Assembly: GCA_948968885.1 (NCBI GenBank)
Contig: CAREUR010000007.1
Span: 1-48,120 of the forward strand
Length of the DNA: 48,120 nucleotides
Origin: an uncultured Eubacteriales bacterium
GTDB taxonomy: Bacteria; Bacillota; Clostridia; Oscillospirales; Acutalibacteraceae
Direction: 5' to 3'
The translations under genes were made by a program, and so were the position numbers. Below, one piece after another: positions 8,189-14,989 of the stretch (within the stretch, counting starts at the first letter, position 1; each line of letters starts with the position of its first letter). The notes under the pieces were generated by a model. That model had not been told where the DNA came from. It was given only the letters and a program-made list of their open reading frames with translations, and did no database searches.

Positions 8189-8341
8189 CTACTGAATAGA
8201 ACAGTCTAAGTAATGGTCCAAATCCTCGTCGTCTTTCCGCTTTTTCTCAAAATAAACAATAGCAGTAGCCACGGCGGCTGCAATAGTCGCAGCGATGGCC
8301 ACAATCGCAATAATCCACCCCATTTTATCGTTACGTCTCAT
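8189..8341 (-). CDS. 50-residue single-pass membrane microprotein
   Basis: A small frame starting at ATG 8341 with a GGGGGTG ribosome-binding site at the right distance and its own promoter. The protein begins MRRNDKMGW, has one hydrophobic helix of about 21 residues (IIAIVAIAATIAAAVATAIVY), then a charged tail EKKRKDDEDLDHYLDCSIQ. The topology is short basic N-terminus, one membrane span, acidic C-terminus. I do not recognise a named family. The promoter, Shine-Dalgarno sequence, terminator and protein-like composition argue that it is real. Function unknown. Confidence 0.7.
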   Translation of the reverse strand: MRRNDKMGWIIAIVAIAATIAAAVATAIVYFEKKRKDDEDLDHYLDCSIQ

Positions 8342-8370
8342 AAGGCGCACCCCCATAGTTTAATAAACAC

Positions 8371-8399
8371 ATGATACTCAAAAACCTTGCAAAAGTCAA
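8371..8399 (-). promoter_or_regulatory. Sigma-A-type promoter for the 50-aa gene
   Basis: On the minus strand TTGACT (8399-8394), 17 bases and TATCAT (8376-8371) lie 30 bases before the start codon. Confidence 0.65.
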
Positions 8400-8411
8400 G
8401 CGTACACACAT

Positions 8412-8441
8412 AAACAAAAAGGCAGAACAGAGACGTTCTGC
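8412..8441 (-). terminator. Terminator of rpsT
   Basis: On the minus strand a 7-bp perfect stem GCAGAAC/GTTCTGC with a 6-base loop is followed by CCTTTTTGTTT, just past the rpsT stop codon. Confidence 0.8.
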
Positions 8442-8467
8442 AGTGGGCGAGATAAAATAGAAAGACA

Positions 8468-8731
8468 CTAAGCGGAAGCTGAATTCAATTTGCGAGCAAT
8501 TGCAGATTTCTTTCTAGAAGCAGTATTCTTATGAAGAATCCCCTTAGCAACGGCTTTATCGATCTTTTTGACAGCCAGACGAACGCACTCAGTTTTATCA
8601 GCAGAGTCAGCGCCGATAGCAAGAGAAGCCTTTTTAACAGCCGTCTTCAAAGAAGAATTATAAGCCTTATTTCTAGCGGTTTTAGTGGCGATCACCTTAA
8701 CGCGCTTTTTAGCAGATTTAATATTCGGCAT
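8468..8731 (-). CDS. rpsT: Small ribosomal subunit protein S20
   Basis: An 87-residue, Lys/Ala-rich helical protein of the 30S subunit that contacts 16S rRNA. MPNIKSAKKRVKV is the canonical S20 start and the C-terminal half (VKKIDKAVAKGILHKNTA-RKKS) is typical. AAAGGAGGG precedes the ATG. Monocistronic: it has its own promoter and terminator. Confidence 0.97.
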   Translation of the reverse strand: MPNIKSAKKRVKVIATKTARNKAYNSSLKTAVKKASLAIGADSADKTECVRLAVKKIDKAVAKGILHKNTASRKKSAIARKLNSASA

Positions 8732-8786
8732 TTTACGAAATGCCCTCCTTTCACGATTAAAATTAGTAAATCAACAATTACAAATA

Positions 8787-8815
8787 ATGATAACACGTTT
8801 GGCACAAAAAATCAA
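8787..8815 (-). promoter_or_regulatory. Sigma-A-type promoter for rpsT
   Basis: On the minus strand TTGATT (8815-8810), 17 bases and TATCAT (8792-8787). The leader to the rpsT start is about 50 bases. Confidence 0.65.
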
Positions 8816-8862
8816 GCATTTTTTTATTTTTGCACGAGGGCTAAAAAAGGTGCGGCAGGACG

Positions 8863-8892
8863 GAATACGAGCACGAATTTGCGTCAATAATA
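8863..8892 (+). promoter_or_regulatory. Possible forespore (sigma-G-like) promoter of gpr
   Basis: GAATA (8863-8867), 18 bases and AATAATA (8886-8892) match the sigma-G pattern G-H-A-T-R / CATWHTA at all but one position. Forespore control of gpr is established in Bacillus; the match here is only by eye. Confidence 0.35.
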
Positions 8893-8930
8893 TAACAAAA
8901 AAGGTAGAGACTGCAAAAAAGTGAGGCAGA

Positions 8931-9827
8931 ATGAGGATGCAACTAAGAACCGACCTGGCAATGGAAGCCGTGAGGAGCCTAAAAAGCCAAATTGAAGGGG
9001 TGCGGCAAGTCAAAAAGACAGAAGGAGCGCTAAAAATAACGCAGGTGACGATTGAAAGTGAGTCTGCAGCGCGAAGGATAGGCAAGTTAATGGGAGAGTA
9101 CACCACGATAGAGCTGCCGACTTTTACAGACAATTGCGACAATGCCGAGGAAAAATCGGCAACAATAGCGGGTCAAATAAAAAGCTTATTGCCGAAAAAA
9201 GGGCTTATTTTTGTGGTCGGGTTGGGAAACGAGGCGATAACTCCGGACGCATTGGGTCCTAAAACGATAAAGTCGATACTGGCTACACGGCACATCTCCG
9301 GAGAGATCGCGCGGTCGGCAGGGCTAGATTCGTTGCGACCAGTAGCGGCGATGGCTCCCGGAGTTTTGGGACAGACCGGCATAGAGGTGAGCGAGGTTAT
9401 TTTGAGCATCATAAAAAAGATAACCCCCGCGGCGCTGATTGTGATCGATGCGCTCGCCTCTGCAGAGACCAGCCGGCTGGGCACTACCATCCAGATCTGC
9501 AACACTGGAATTTCTCCCGGCGCTGGAGTGGGCAACGCGCGGGCGGGATTGAACGAAGAGACAATGGGAGTGCCCGTAATTGGCGTGGGGGTGCCGACGG
9601 TTGTGGATGCGCAGACTTTGGCGAGGGACTTATTTGCAGGGGAGGCCGACGATGCAAAACACCTGGACGAAATAAGCAACAAGACGATGCCGCGCGGGGA
9701 GAGGATGATTGTGACGCCAAGGGAGATCGACTTGCTGATTGAACGATCGTCAAAACTGCTGGCCATGTCGATAAACACGGCGCTGCAACCGGATTTTTCG
9801 GCCAAAGAGATAATGGCGCTATTGTAA
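8931..9827 (+). CDS. gpr: Spore germination protease Gpr
   Basis: Peptidase family A25. Gpr degrades the small acid-soluble proteins (SASPs) that coat spore DNA, releasing amino acids at germination. RTDLAMEA near the N-terminus, FVVGLGNEAITPDALGPK and GTTIQICNTGISPGAGVGN-R match family blocks. At 298 residues it is shorter than Bacillus Gpr, with little propeptide in front of RTDLA, so zymogen processing may differ. spoIIP follows 89 bases downstream, the same order as in Bacillus and many Clostridia. It indicates a spore-forming organism. Confidence 0.95.
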   Translation: MRMQLRTDLAMEAVRSLKSQIEGVRQVKKTEGALKITQVTIESESAARRIGKLMGEYTTIELPTFTDNCDNAEEKSATIAGQIKSLLPKKGLIFVVGLGNEAITPDALGPKTIKSILATRHISGEIARSAGLDSLRPVAAMAPGVLGQTGIEVSEVILSIIKKITPAALIVIDALASAETSRLGTTIQICNTGISPGAGVGNARAGLNEETMGVPVIGVGVPTVVDAQTLARDLFAGEADDAKHLDEISNKTMPRGERMIVTPREIDLLIERSSKLLAMSINTALQPDFSAKEIMALL

Positions 9828-9916
9828 CGAATGGCTTGCAATTGGGGCATAAATCTTAGCTGGCTCGCATAATTTTACCAAAGACAGAAATTTTAAGGAC
9901 GGTTGGAGGTAAAAGG

Positions 9917-11065
9917 ATGTTGATTGACGCGCGAAAAGTGAAAAAAATGATCCTTTATTTTTTGTCAACCAGCTCGGCGTTGGTGTGCTGCCTGTGCCTG
10001 ACGCTTAAAGTTTTTGAACTGTCCTGCAACAACCTTGCCCTTCTGGAGCTGTTTTCGATGAGCTTTATTATGTCCGAGGGTGACCTTCGCAGCAACGAAG
10101 CCAAGATCAACGTGGCTGATTATGACGCGCAAAAGATAATAAATCTAGACATCCACAAGCCCGATGTAATGGCGAATACGCTGGCCTCCGAGGGGAACAA
10201 TAACAATGCGGATGAGAGTTCGAGCAAAGACCAAGATTATCCGGACATCAAAGACTTCTCGATCCCTCACAACGACGGCGAGAATACGTTCAAGATTATC
10301 GAGAGCCACTTTGGCGACAGCGGCATAAAGTACGAGAATTTTTACGTGAATAATAAATCGGGAATGAACCTTAACATCGCGGAGGAACTGCGAAAGAGGC
10401 CCGATGTGAACATAAAAAAGGACGGCACACCTCAGGTTTTGATTTATCACACACACACTTGCGAGGCCTTCATGGATAAAGACCAGGGGTTCTACTACGA
10501 GAGCTTTTACCCTCGGACCGAAGATAAGCGGTACAGCGTCGTCAGAGTTGGTGATGCGATCTGCGAGAGCCTGAAAAAGGCCGGCATAGGCTGCATTCAC
10601 GACACGACTTGCCACGATTCACCGAGCTTTAGCGGTTCTTATAGGCGCAGCGCAGAAACCATCGATAGAAACCTGGCAGAGTACCCCTCCATTCAGGCAA
10701 CGATAGACATTCACCGCGACACAATCGGCAATAACGAGCGCGGCAAGATAAAGCCTACCTTTAAGGTGAACGGGAAAAAGGCGGCTCAGATTATGATTAT
10801 GGCTGGCTGCGACCAGGACGGAAGCATGAACTTCCCCGATTGGGAGTATAATCTGCGGTTTGCGCTAAGACTCCAGAAGGCGTCGGAGAAATTGTACCCC
10901 GGTATGACGCGGTCGATGTTCTTTGGCCCCGTAAAGTATAACATGAACAAAACGCACGCGTCGCTGCTAATCGAGGTGGGGACGGAAGTCAACACCCTAA
11001 ACGAAGCGGTATACACCGGCACACTGTTGGGCAATGCGCTCGCAAAGACGTTTGAAGGGCTATAA
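9917..11065 (+). CDS. spoIIP: Stage II sporulation protein P (SpoIIP)
   Basis: A peptidoglycan amidase/endopeptidase of the SpoIID-SpoIIM-SpoIIP complex that thins septal wall and drives engulfment of the forespore. A membrane anchor lies near residues 11-35 after a short cytoplasmic start, then a variable linker. The catalytic domain begins near residue 170 with VLIYHTHTCEAFM, continues with DIHRDTIG, and ends with ASLLIEVGTEVNT. The zinc-binding His and Glu positions look intact. 382 residues, normal. GGTTGGAGG precedes the ATG. It is followed closely by a small membrane-protein gene. Confidence 0.95.
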   Translation: MLIDARKVKKMILYFLSTSSALVCCLCLTLKVFELSCNNLALLELFSMSFIMSEGDLRSNEAKINVADYDAQKIINLDIHKPDVMANTLASEGNNNNADESSSKDQDYPDIKDFSIPHNDGENTFKIIESHFGDSGIKYENFYVNNKSGMNLNIAEELRKRPDVNIKKDGTPQVLIYHTHTCEAFMDKDQGFYYESFYPRTEDKRYSVVRVGDAICESLKKAGIGCIHDTTCHDSPSFSGSYRRSAETIDRNLAEYPSIQATIDIHRDTIGNNERGKIKPTFKVNGKKAAQIMIMAGCDQDGSMNFPDWEYNLRFALRLQKASEKLYPGMTRSMFFGPVKYNMNKTHASLLIEVGTEVNTLNEAVYTGTLLGNALAKTFEGL

Positions 11066-11089
11066 TAGCCAAAGTAAAGGATGGTCAAA

Positions 11090-11392
11090 ATGCAAAGATG
11101 GCGAAATCACGTGAGAACGGTATTTTACAGCATGCTCTCAACATGGCTGACTTTGGCGCTGATTATGGGATTTATCGTGGTAGAGAAAAACACGCGGCGG
11201 ATAGGTTTTGCCGACAATAATCCCTGGTTTGTTTATAGAGATTCCCCAACCGACGGGCATTACATTAAGATTAGGTTTATGAATAAGCCTCAGATTATAG
11301 ATTTTTCCTGCATATACGCCATTACCGACGAGATTTCGCAAAATGTGAGCCAAGCCGCAGAGACAATTCAAAATATGGCGAAAAACATATAA
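11090..11392 (+). CDS. Small single-pass membrane protein behind spoIIP
   Basis: A 100-residue protein of unknown function. A hydrophobic helix lies near residues 15-33 (STWLTLALIMGFIVVEKN), followed by a ~65-residue extracytoplasmic-looking domain (NPWFVYRDSPTDGHYIKIRF). I chose ATG 11090 because AAAGG at 11076-11080 sits at the proper distance; ATG 11081 would leave no spacing. It begins 24 bases after the spoIIP stop and is likely cotranscribed with gpr-spoIIP, so a sporulation role is plausible but unproven. Confidence 0.7.
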   Translation: MQRWRNHVRTVFYSMLSTWLTLALIMGFIVVEKNTRRIGFADNNPWFVYRDSPTDGHYIKIRFMNKPQIIDFSCIYAITDEISQNVSQAAETIQNMAKNI

Positions 11393-11407
11393 AAATAAAA
11401 TTTTATG

Positions 11408-11435
11408 TTGCGCAAAAGCGTAAATATGCTATAAT
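11408..11435 (+). promoter_or_regulatory. Extended -10 promoter of the Ser-rich protein gene
   Basis: TTGCGC (11408-11413), 16 bases and TATAAT (11430-11435), with the TGC extension directly before the -10 box. Confidence 0.6.
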
Positions 11436-11533
11436 GTTGGTGTGTTTTTGGCTTTTTTGCATATTGTGCCACAAAAAAGGAGGTTTGCGCGAGGTTTTGC
11501 GTCCAAATTGCGCATTGTATCGCGGTTTTAAAG

Positions 11534-12340
11534 ATGAAGAATAATTTTAGCGATTTTTTTAAATGTAAAATTTCCTTAATTCTCATTGCAGCGGGCTTGA
11601 GTTGCCTTTGCGCGGGCACTTTTGCAAAAAATTATGTTGTGGTGGGGGTTGACAGCGACTCGGACAGCTCCCAACCGCGTGTGTACAGCAGCGAGACCTC
11701 TGGCACGGGCGTGAATAATCCCAACGTTCGAAGCCGCGTGAATTCGTCGACTTCTTCAAGCGGCGAGAGGGTCGGGGTTTCATCTTATACGAGCAGCACG
11801 TCGAGCAATCCGACTAGCTCGAGTTCCTCTACAGGCAACAATTCCACCTATTCCTCGCCAAGCAGCACCAGTTCTTCGGGCTCTGCTCAGAATAATTCAA
11901 ACAGTGCGCTGCAACAGTCGAACCAGAGAGAGAGTCAGACTCAGAATAGCTCTAGACCCGATCAGGCCGCAAGCGAAGAGGCGAAAAATTCATCTCAAAA
12001 TGTTGCACAGAACGAGGCAACTTCTGAAGAAAAAAATAAAGACGAATCGGCAGAAGAAAAGCCCAAGCCGCCAGAAGATTTGCCCGCTGTGGAGGCTGAA
12101 GAGGTCGTATTTCCAGAAGTGGCGACGCCTGTAAGCGCCGAAAAGGAATCCAAAACCAATTACGTTGCGGGAATCATCGCTTGGATTTTGATTTTAGCAG
12201 GCATCGCAATGATGGTTTTCATCATTGTAAAGGGCAGGAGCGCCGCCGACGTGCCGATTCAGGGCTTATCAGGCAGCAAAAAGCGCAGACGAAGGGGAAA
12301 ACACCTGCTACCAGACAATTATTATAGAGAAAAATTTTGA
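11534..12340 (+). CDS. Ser/Thr-rich envelope protein with signal peptide and C-terminal membrane anchor
   Basis: A 268-residue protein. Residues 1-32 form a signal peptide (basic start, ISLILIAAGLSCLCAG core, ending at TFAKN). Residues ~40-150 are a low-complexity Ser/Thr/Asn/Gln tract, mucin-like. Residues ~150-205 are Glu/Lys/Pro-rich. A membrane helix follows near 213-236 (AGIIAWILILAGIAMMVFII), then a basic tail with KKRRRRGK. This is a type I topology with an extended extracellular stalk. There is no catalytic domain. It has its own promoter and terminator. No named family recognised; a cell-envelope spacer or glycosylated stalk is an inference. Confidence 0.72.
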   Translation: MKNNFSDFFKCKISLILIAAGLSCLCAGTFAKNYVVVGVDSDSDSSQPRVYSSETSGTGVNNPNVRSRVNSSTSSSGERVGVSSYTSSTSSNPTSSSSSTGNNSTYSSPSSTSSSGSAQNNSNSALQQSNQRESQTQNSSRPDQAASEEAKNSSQNVAQNEATSEEKNKDESAEEKPKPPEDLPAVEAEEVVFPEVATPVSAEKESKTNYVAGIIAWILILAGIAMMVFIIVKGRSAADVPIQGLSGSKKRRRRGKHLLPDNYYREKF

Positions 12341-12361
12341 TGTTGATTGATCAACAAAAAT

Positions 12362-12393
12362 GGCGCGCACACGGGCTGCGTGCCTATTTTTTT
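12362..12393 (+). terminator. Terminator of the Ser-rich protein gene, overlapping the tyrS stop
   Basis: An 8-bp stem GGCGCGCA/TGCGTGCC with one G-U pair is followed by TATTTTTTT. The last codons of the convergent tyrS lie in the T-run, so the two genes meet with no spare DNA. Confidence 0.75.
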
Positions 12394-13625
12394 AGAACGA
12401 TTTTATGAAAAACTTTTTTACCCTTTTTTATTATGATAAAATCATCGAAAAAAAAGGAAAAAGCCAAAGATTCATTAATGTTTAGGACTTTTTTTGTTTC
12501 ATTCTTTAACAAAACAGAAATACCGCCTTGCTCAATTAATCGCCGCGCTTCACCGTTTGACGATGCTAATTTTGACAAAGTTAATAATTCGATTATAGAA
12601 ATTTTGCCGTCAGAAAAAGAATCAGCACTAATGCATGTAGACGGCATATCTTTTGTGTCTTGCCCAGAACAAAATATAGCCCTAGCGGCATTTTGTGCTT
12701 TGGTAGCTTCGTCTTTGCCATGAATTGCGGCTGTGACTTCGAATGCCAAAATTTCTTTTGCGCGGTTTAGCTCTTGGCCCTCGAGTTTAGCTAGCTCGGT
12801 GATATCATCCATTGGCAAAAACGTGAGCATTTTGAGGCATTTTATCACGTCTTTGTCGTCAACATTGCGCCAATACTGGTAAAACTCATACGGCGAAGTT
12901 TTGTCAGCGTCCAACCAAAGGGCGCCCTTTTCGGTTTTGCCCATCTTTTTGCCCTCGCTGTTGGTCAAAAGTGTGATTGTCATGCCGAAAACGTCCTTGT
13001 TCTCCTTTTTGCGCACCAGCTCAACTCCACCGATAATGTTGCTCCACTGATCATCGCCGCCGAGCTCCAGCACACAGCCATATTTGCGGTTTAAAACAAG
13101 GAAGTCATAGCTCTGCATCAGCATGTAGTTGAGCTCGAAGAACGAAAGTCCGCGCTCTAGCCGCTGTTTGTAGCACTCAAAGGAGAGCATGCGGTTAACA
13201 GAAAAATGGATGCCGACCTCGCGCAGAAAGTCGATGTAATTAAGGTTTGTAAGCCAATCGGCGTTGTTCACCACGATGGCTTTCCCTTCAGAAAAATCAA
13301 TTAATTTTGAAGTCTGACGCTTAAAGCAATCAATGTTGTGTGAAATCATTTCACCTGACAGCATTTTGCGCATGTCGGTCTTGCCGGTGGGGTCGCCGAT
13401 GAGCCCAGTGCCGCCGCCAAAGAGCACAATGGGCGTGTGACCGGCTTTTTGCAGGTGAGAGATGACCATAATCGGGATGAAATGGCCAACGTGAAGGCTA
13501 TCGGCGGTGGGATCGAAGCCGATGTAAAACGTGATTTTTTGATTATTCAGCAGGTTTTTAATTTTTTCTTCGTTGGTGGTCTGCGCAATGAAGCCTCGCT
13601 CCTGCAAGGTTTTAAAAACGTCCAT
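12384..13625 (-). CDS. tyrS: Tyrosyl-tRNA synthetase
   Basis: Class I synthetase charging tRNA-Tyr, 413 residues. The HIGH-type signature HVGH lies in TADSLHVGHFIP, the Tyr-binding region is YMLMQSYDFLVLN plus GGDDQWSNI, and the second signature is KKMGKTEKGALWLD. A C-terminal S4 RNA-binding domain (EARRLIEQGGISV) is present. The start is ATG 13625 behind GAAAGGGTG; a GTG at 13634 in frame is less likely. Unlike many Firmicute tyrS genes, no T-box was found; the leader is only about 80 bases with one hairpin. Confidence 0.96.
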   Translation of the reverse strand: MDVFKTLQERGFIAQTTNEEKIKNLLNNQKITFYIGFDPTADSLHVGHFIPIMVISHLQKAGHTPIVLFGGGTGLIGDPTGKTDMRKMLSGEMISHNIDCFKRQTSKLIDFSEGKAIVVNNADWLTNLNYIDFLREVGIHFSVNRMLSFECYKQRLERGLSFFELNYMLMQSYDFLVLNRKYGCVLELGGDDQWSNIIGGVELVRKKENKDVFGMTITLLTNSEGKKMGKTEKGALWLDADKTSPYEFYQYWRNVDDKDVIKCLKMLTFLPMDDITELAKLEGQELNRAKEILAFEVTAAIHGKDEATKAQNAARAIFCSGQDTKDMPSTCISADSFSDGKISIIELLTLSKLASSNGEARRLIEQGGISVLLKNETKKVLNINESLAFSFFFDDFIIIKKGKKVFHKIVLKK

Positions 13626-13649
13626 TAAAAACACCCTTTCAAAACTGTA

Positions 13650-13682
13650 GGAAAAGTCCCGCTGTGCCTAGAACAGAGGGAC
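13650..13682 (-). promoter_or_regulatory. Leader hairpin of tyrS
   Basis: On the minus strand GTCCC-x-CTGT pairs with ACAG-x-GGGAC around a 7-base loop, followed by TTTTCC. It could be a weak attenuator or a 5' stabilising hairpin. It does not contain a T-box sequence. Confidence 0.45.
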
Positions 13683-13711
13683 CATTTAATTTTCAAACTT
13701 TAAATATAAAT

Positions 13712-13740
13712 ATTTTAACAAAGAAACGCAGGCCTGTCAA
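13712..13740 (-). promoter_or_regulatory. Sigma-A-type promoter for tyrS
   Basis: On the minus strand a consensus TTGACA (13740-13735), 17 bases and TAAAAT (13717-13712). Confidence 0.75.
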
Positions 13741-13782
13741 ACCGCGATGGGTGCGGCTGGCGCTTAAATTTTAAATTGGGCG

Positions 13783-13811
13783 TTGACAAATTTTTGAGAA
13801 TGTGGTAACAT
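13783..13811 (+). promoter_or_regulatory. Sigma-A-type promoter for the rplU operon
   Basis: Consensus TTGACA (13783-13788), 17 bases and TAACAT (13806-13811), divergent from the tyrS promoter. Confidence 0.72.
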
Positions 13812-13920
13812 TAAAAAGCCGCATATTGTGGGTTTTGTTCAAAATAATCTGAGGCGCGGCGGTTGCGCTAAGGATTTACCTACTAGTAGCGAGACTTTTG
13901 AAAAAGGCTGGTGCCAAAAT
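13812..13920 (+). promoter_or_regulatory. Probable L21 leader (ribosomal-protein autoregulatory 5' UTR)
   Basis: About 100 bases separate the promoter from the rplU start and contain G+C-rich pairing segments (for example GCGC against GCGC at 13854-13868). An L21 leader RNA upstream of rplU is an established Firmicute element. I infer it from position and length only, without a covariance match. Confidence 0.4.
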
Positions 13921-14226
13921 ATGTTTGCAATTATCGAATCTGGCGGTAAGCAGTACAAAGTGCAGCAGGGCGATGTTGTGTTTGTTGAGAAGCTTGCAGC
14001 GGATGAGGGGGCAAGTGTAGAGTTTAAAACCATTGCTATTTTGGACAATGGCAAGGTTGCTACTGGGAACCCTGTGGATTCTGCCAAAGTGGTTGGAACG
14101 GTTTTGAAAAACGGTAAAGGCAAGAAGATTACTGTGTTTACCTATAAACCGAAAAAGAGCGAAAAGCGAAAGCTCGGCCATAGGCAGCCATATGCTAAGG
14201 TGCAAATTGAATCGATTAATGCTTAA
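13921..14226 (+). CDS. rplU: Large ribosomal subunit protein L21
   Basis: A 101-residue 50S protein. MFAIIESGGKQYKVQQGD is the canonical start and KRKLGHRQPYAKVQI the canonical end. The frame stays open upstream to 13828, but those codons are leader RNA, not protein. First gene of rplU-prp-rpmA, the standard order in Firmicutes. Confidence 0.97.
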   Translation: MFAIIESGGKQYKVQQGDVVFVEKLAADEGASVEFKTIAILDNGKVATGNPVDSAKVVGTVLKNGKGKKITVFTYKPKKSEKRKLGHRQPYAKVQIESINA

Positions 14227-14253
14227 ATGTTAGCGATTTTAGTTTGAGATTAT

Positions 14254-14577
14254 ATGATAAATATAGATTTTTTTGTTTTGAAAAGCGAGATGCTTTTGGG
14301 CTTTGACATTTATGACCACGCTGAATACGATGCGCATGGGAAGGACATAGTTTGTGCGGCGGTTTCTTCGGCTGCTTTTATGGTGGCTAACACTATATCG
14401 GAGGTTATTAAGATTCCGGCGGATGTTAAGGTTTACGATTGTGGCGAGATGCGTTTGAAAATTAATGAGAACGATGCTGCTTTGTGTAGCGACGTTTTGT
14501 TGGGATTTAAGCTTCATATGGTCAATTTGGAGGAGCAGTATCCTAAAAATATTAGTGTGAATTACGTGGAGGTGTAG
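14254..14577 (+). CDS. prp: Ribosomal-processing cysteine protease Prp (YsxB)
   Basis: Prp removes the N-terminal extension of ribosomal protein L27 in Firmicutes that have one. The catalytic pair is visible as His22 in YDHAEYD and Cys34 in KDIVCAAVS, the same numbering as characterised homologues. The usual Gly before the His is Asp here. 107 residues, normal. It lies between rplU and rpmA; the L27 encoded next has a matching cleavage site. Confidence 0.95.
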   Translation: MINIDFFVLKSEMLLGFDIYDHAEYDAHGKDIVCAAVSSAAFMVANTISEVIKIPADVKVYDCGEMRLKINENDAALCSDVLLGFKLHMVNLEEQYPKNISVNYVEV

Positions 14578-14581
14578 CTTT

Positions 14582-14863
14582 ATGCTTAGAATAAATATTC
14601 AGCTGTTTGCGCATAAAAAAGGTATGGGCTCGACTAAAAACGGTCGGGACTCGGAATCGAAACGTCTGGGCGTTAAACGTGCGGATGGTCAGGTTGTGCG
14701 TGCGGGGAATATCCTCGTTAAACAGAGGGGAACTCATGTGCACGCAGGCGAAAACGTTGGCCGAGGTTCTGATGATACACTTTTTGCACTCATTGATGGG
14801 AAAGTAAAGTTTGAGCGGTTTGGGCGCAACAGAAAGCGTGTTTGTGTTTATGCTGCTGAGTAG
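14582..14863 (+). CDS. rpmA: Large ribosomal subunit protein L27 with cleavable N-terminal extension
   Basis: A 93-residue L27, whose mature N-terminus reaches the peptidyl-transferase centre. The extension MLRINIQLF precedes AHKKGMGSTKNGRDS, and the QLF-AHKKG junction is the known type of Prp site. The rest (VKRADGQVVRAGNILVKQRG, then HAGENVGRGSDDTLFAL) is standard. It starts 4 bases after prp and is followed by a terminator. Confidence 0.97.
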   Translation: MLRINIQLFAHKKGMGSTKNGRDSESKRLGVKRADGQVVRAGNILVKQRGTHVHAGENVGRGSDDTLFALIDGKVKFERFGRNRKRVCVYAAE

Positions 14864-14904
14864 ATTTGCTTTATTACTGGTTTTATAAGATGAGTAAAAT
14901 TTGT

Positions 14905-14946
14905 AAAGAACCTTTTGGGCCGACTGTGCCGAGGGTTCTTTTTTGT
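14905..14946 (+). terminator. Terminator of rplU-prp-rpmA
   Basis: AAAGAACC pairs with GGTTCTT around a G+C-rich loop with further internal pairing, followed by TTTTTT. Confidence 0.75.
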
Positions 14947-14972
14947 GTTTGTTTTTTGGTTTGAAGTATTAT
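14943..14972 (+). promoter_or_regulatory. Weak candidate promoter for obg
   Basis: TTGTGT (14943-14948), 18 bases and TATTAT (14967-14972) lie directly after the terminator and 18 bases before the obg start. Confidence 0.3.
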
Positions 14973-14989
14973 GAGGAATAGGTGACATT

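Noticed and set aside
13635..13712. T-box upstream of tyrS
   Set aside because: The leader is only about 80 bases and has neither the UGGNACC core nor a Stem I; it contains a simple hairpin.
13828..13920. N-terminal extension of L21
   Set aside because: The open frame before ATG 13921 is leader RNA; MFAIIESGGKQ is the conserved L21 start.
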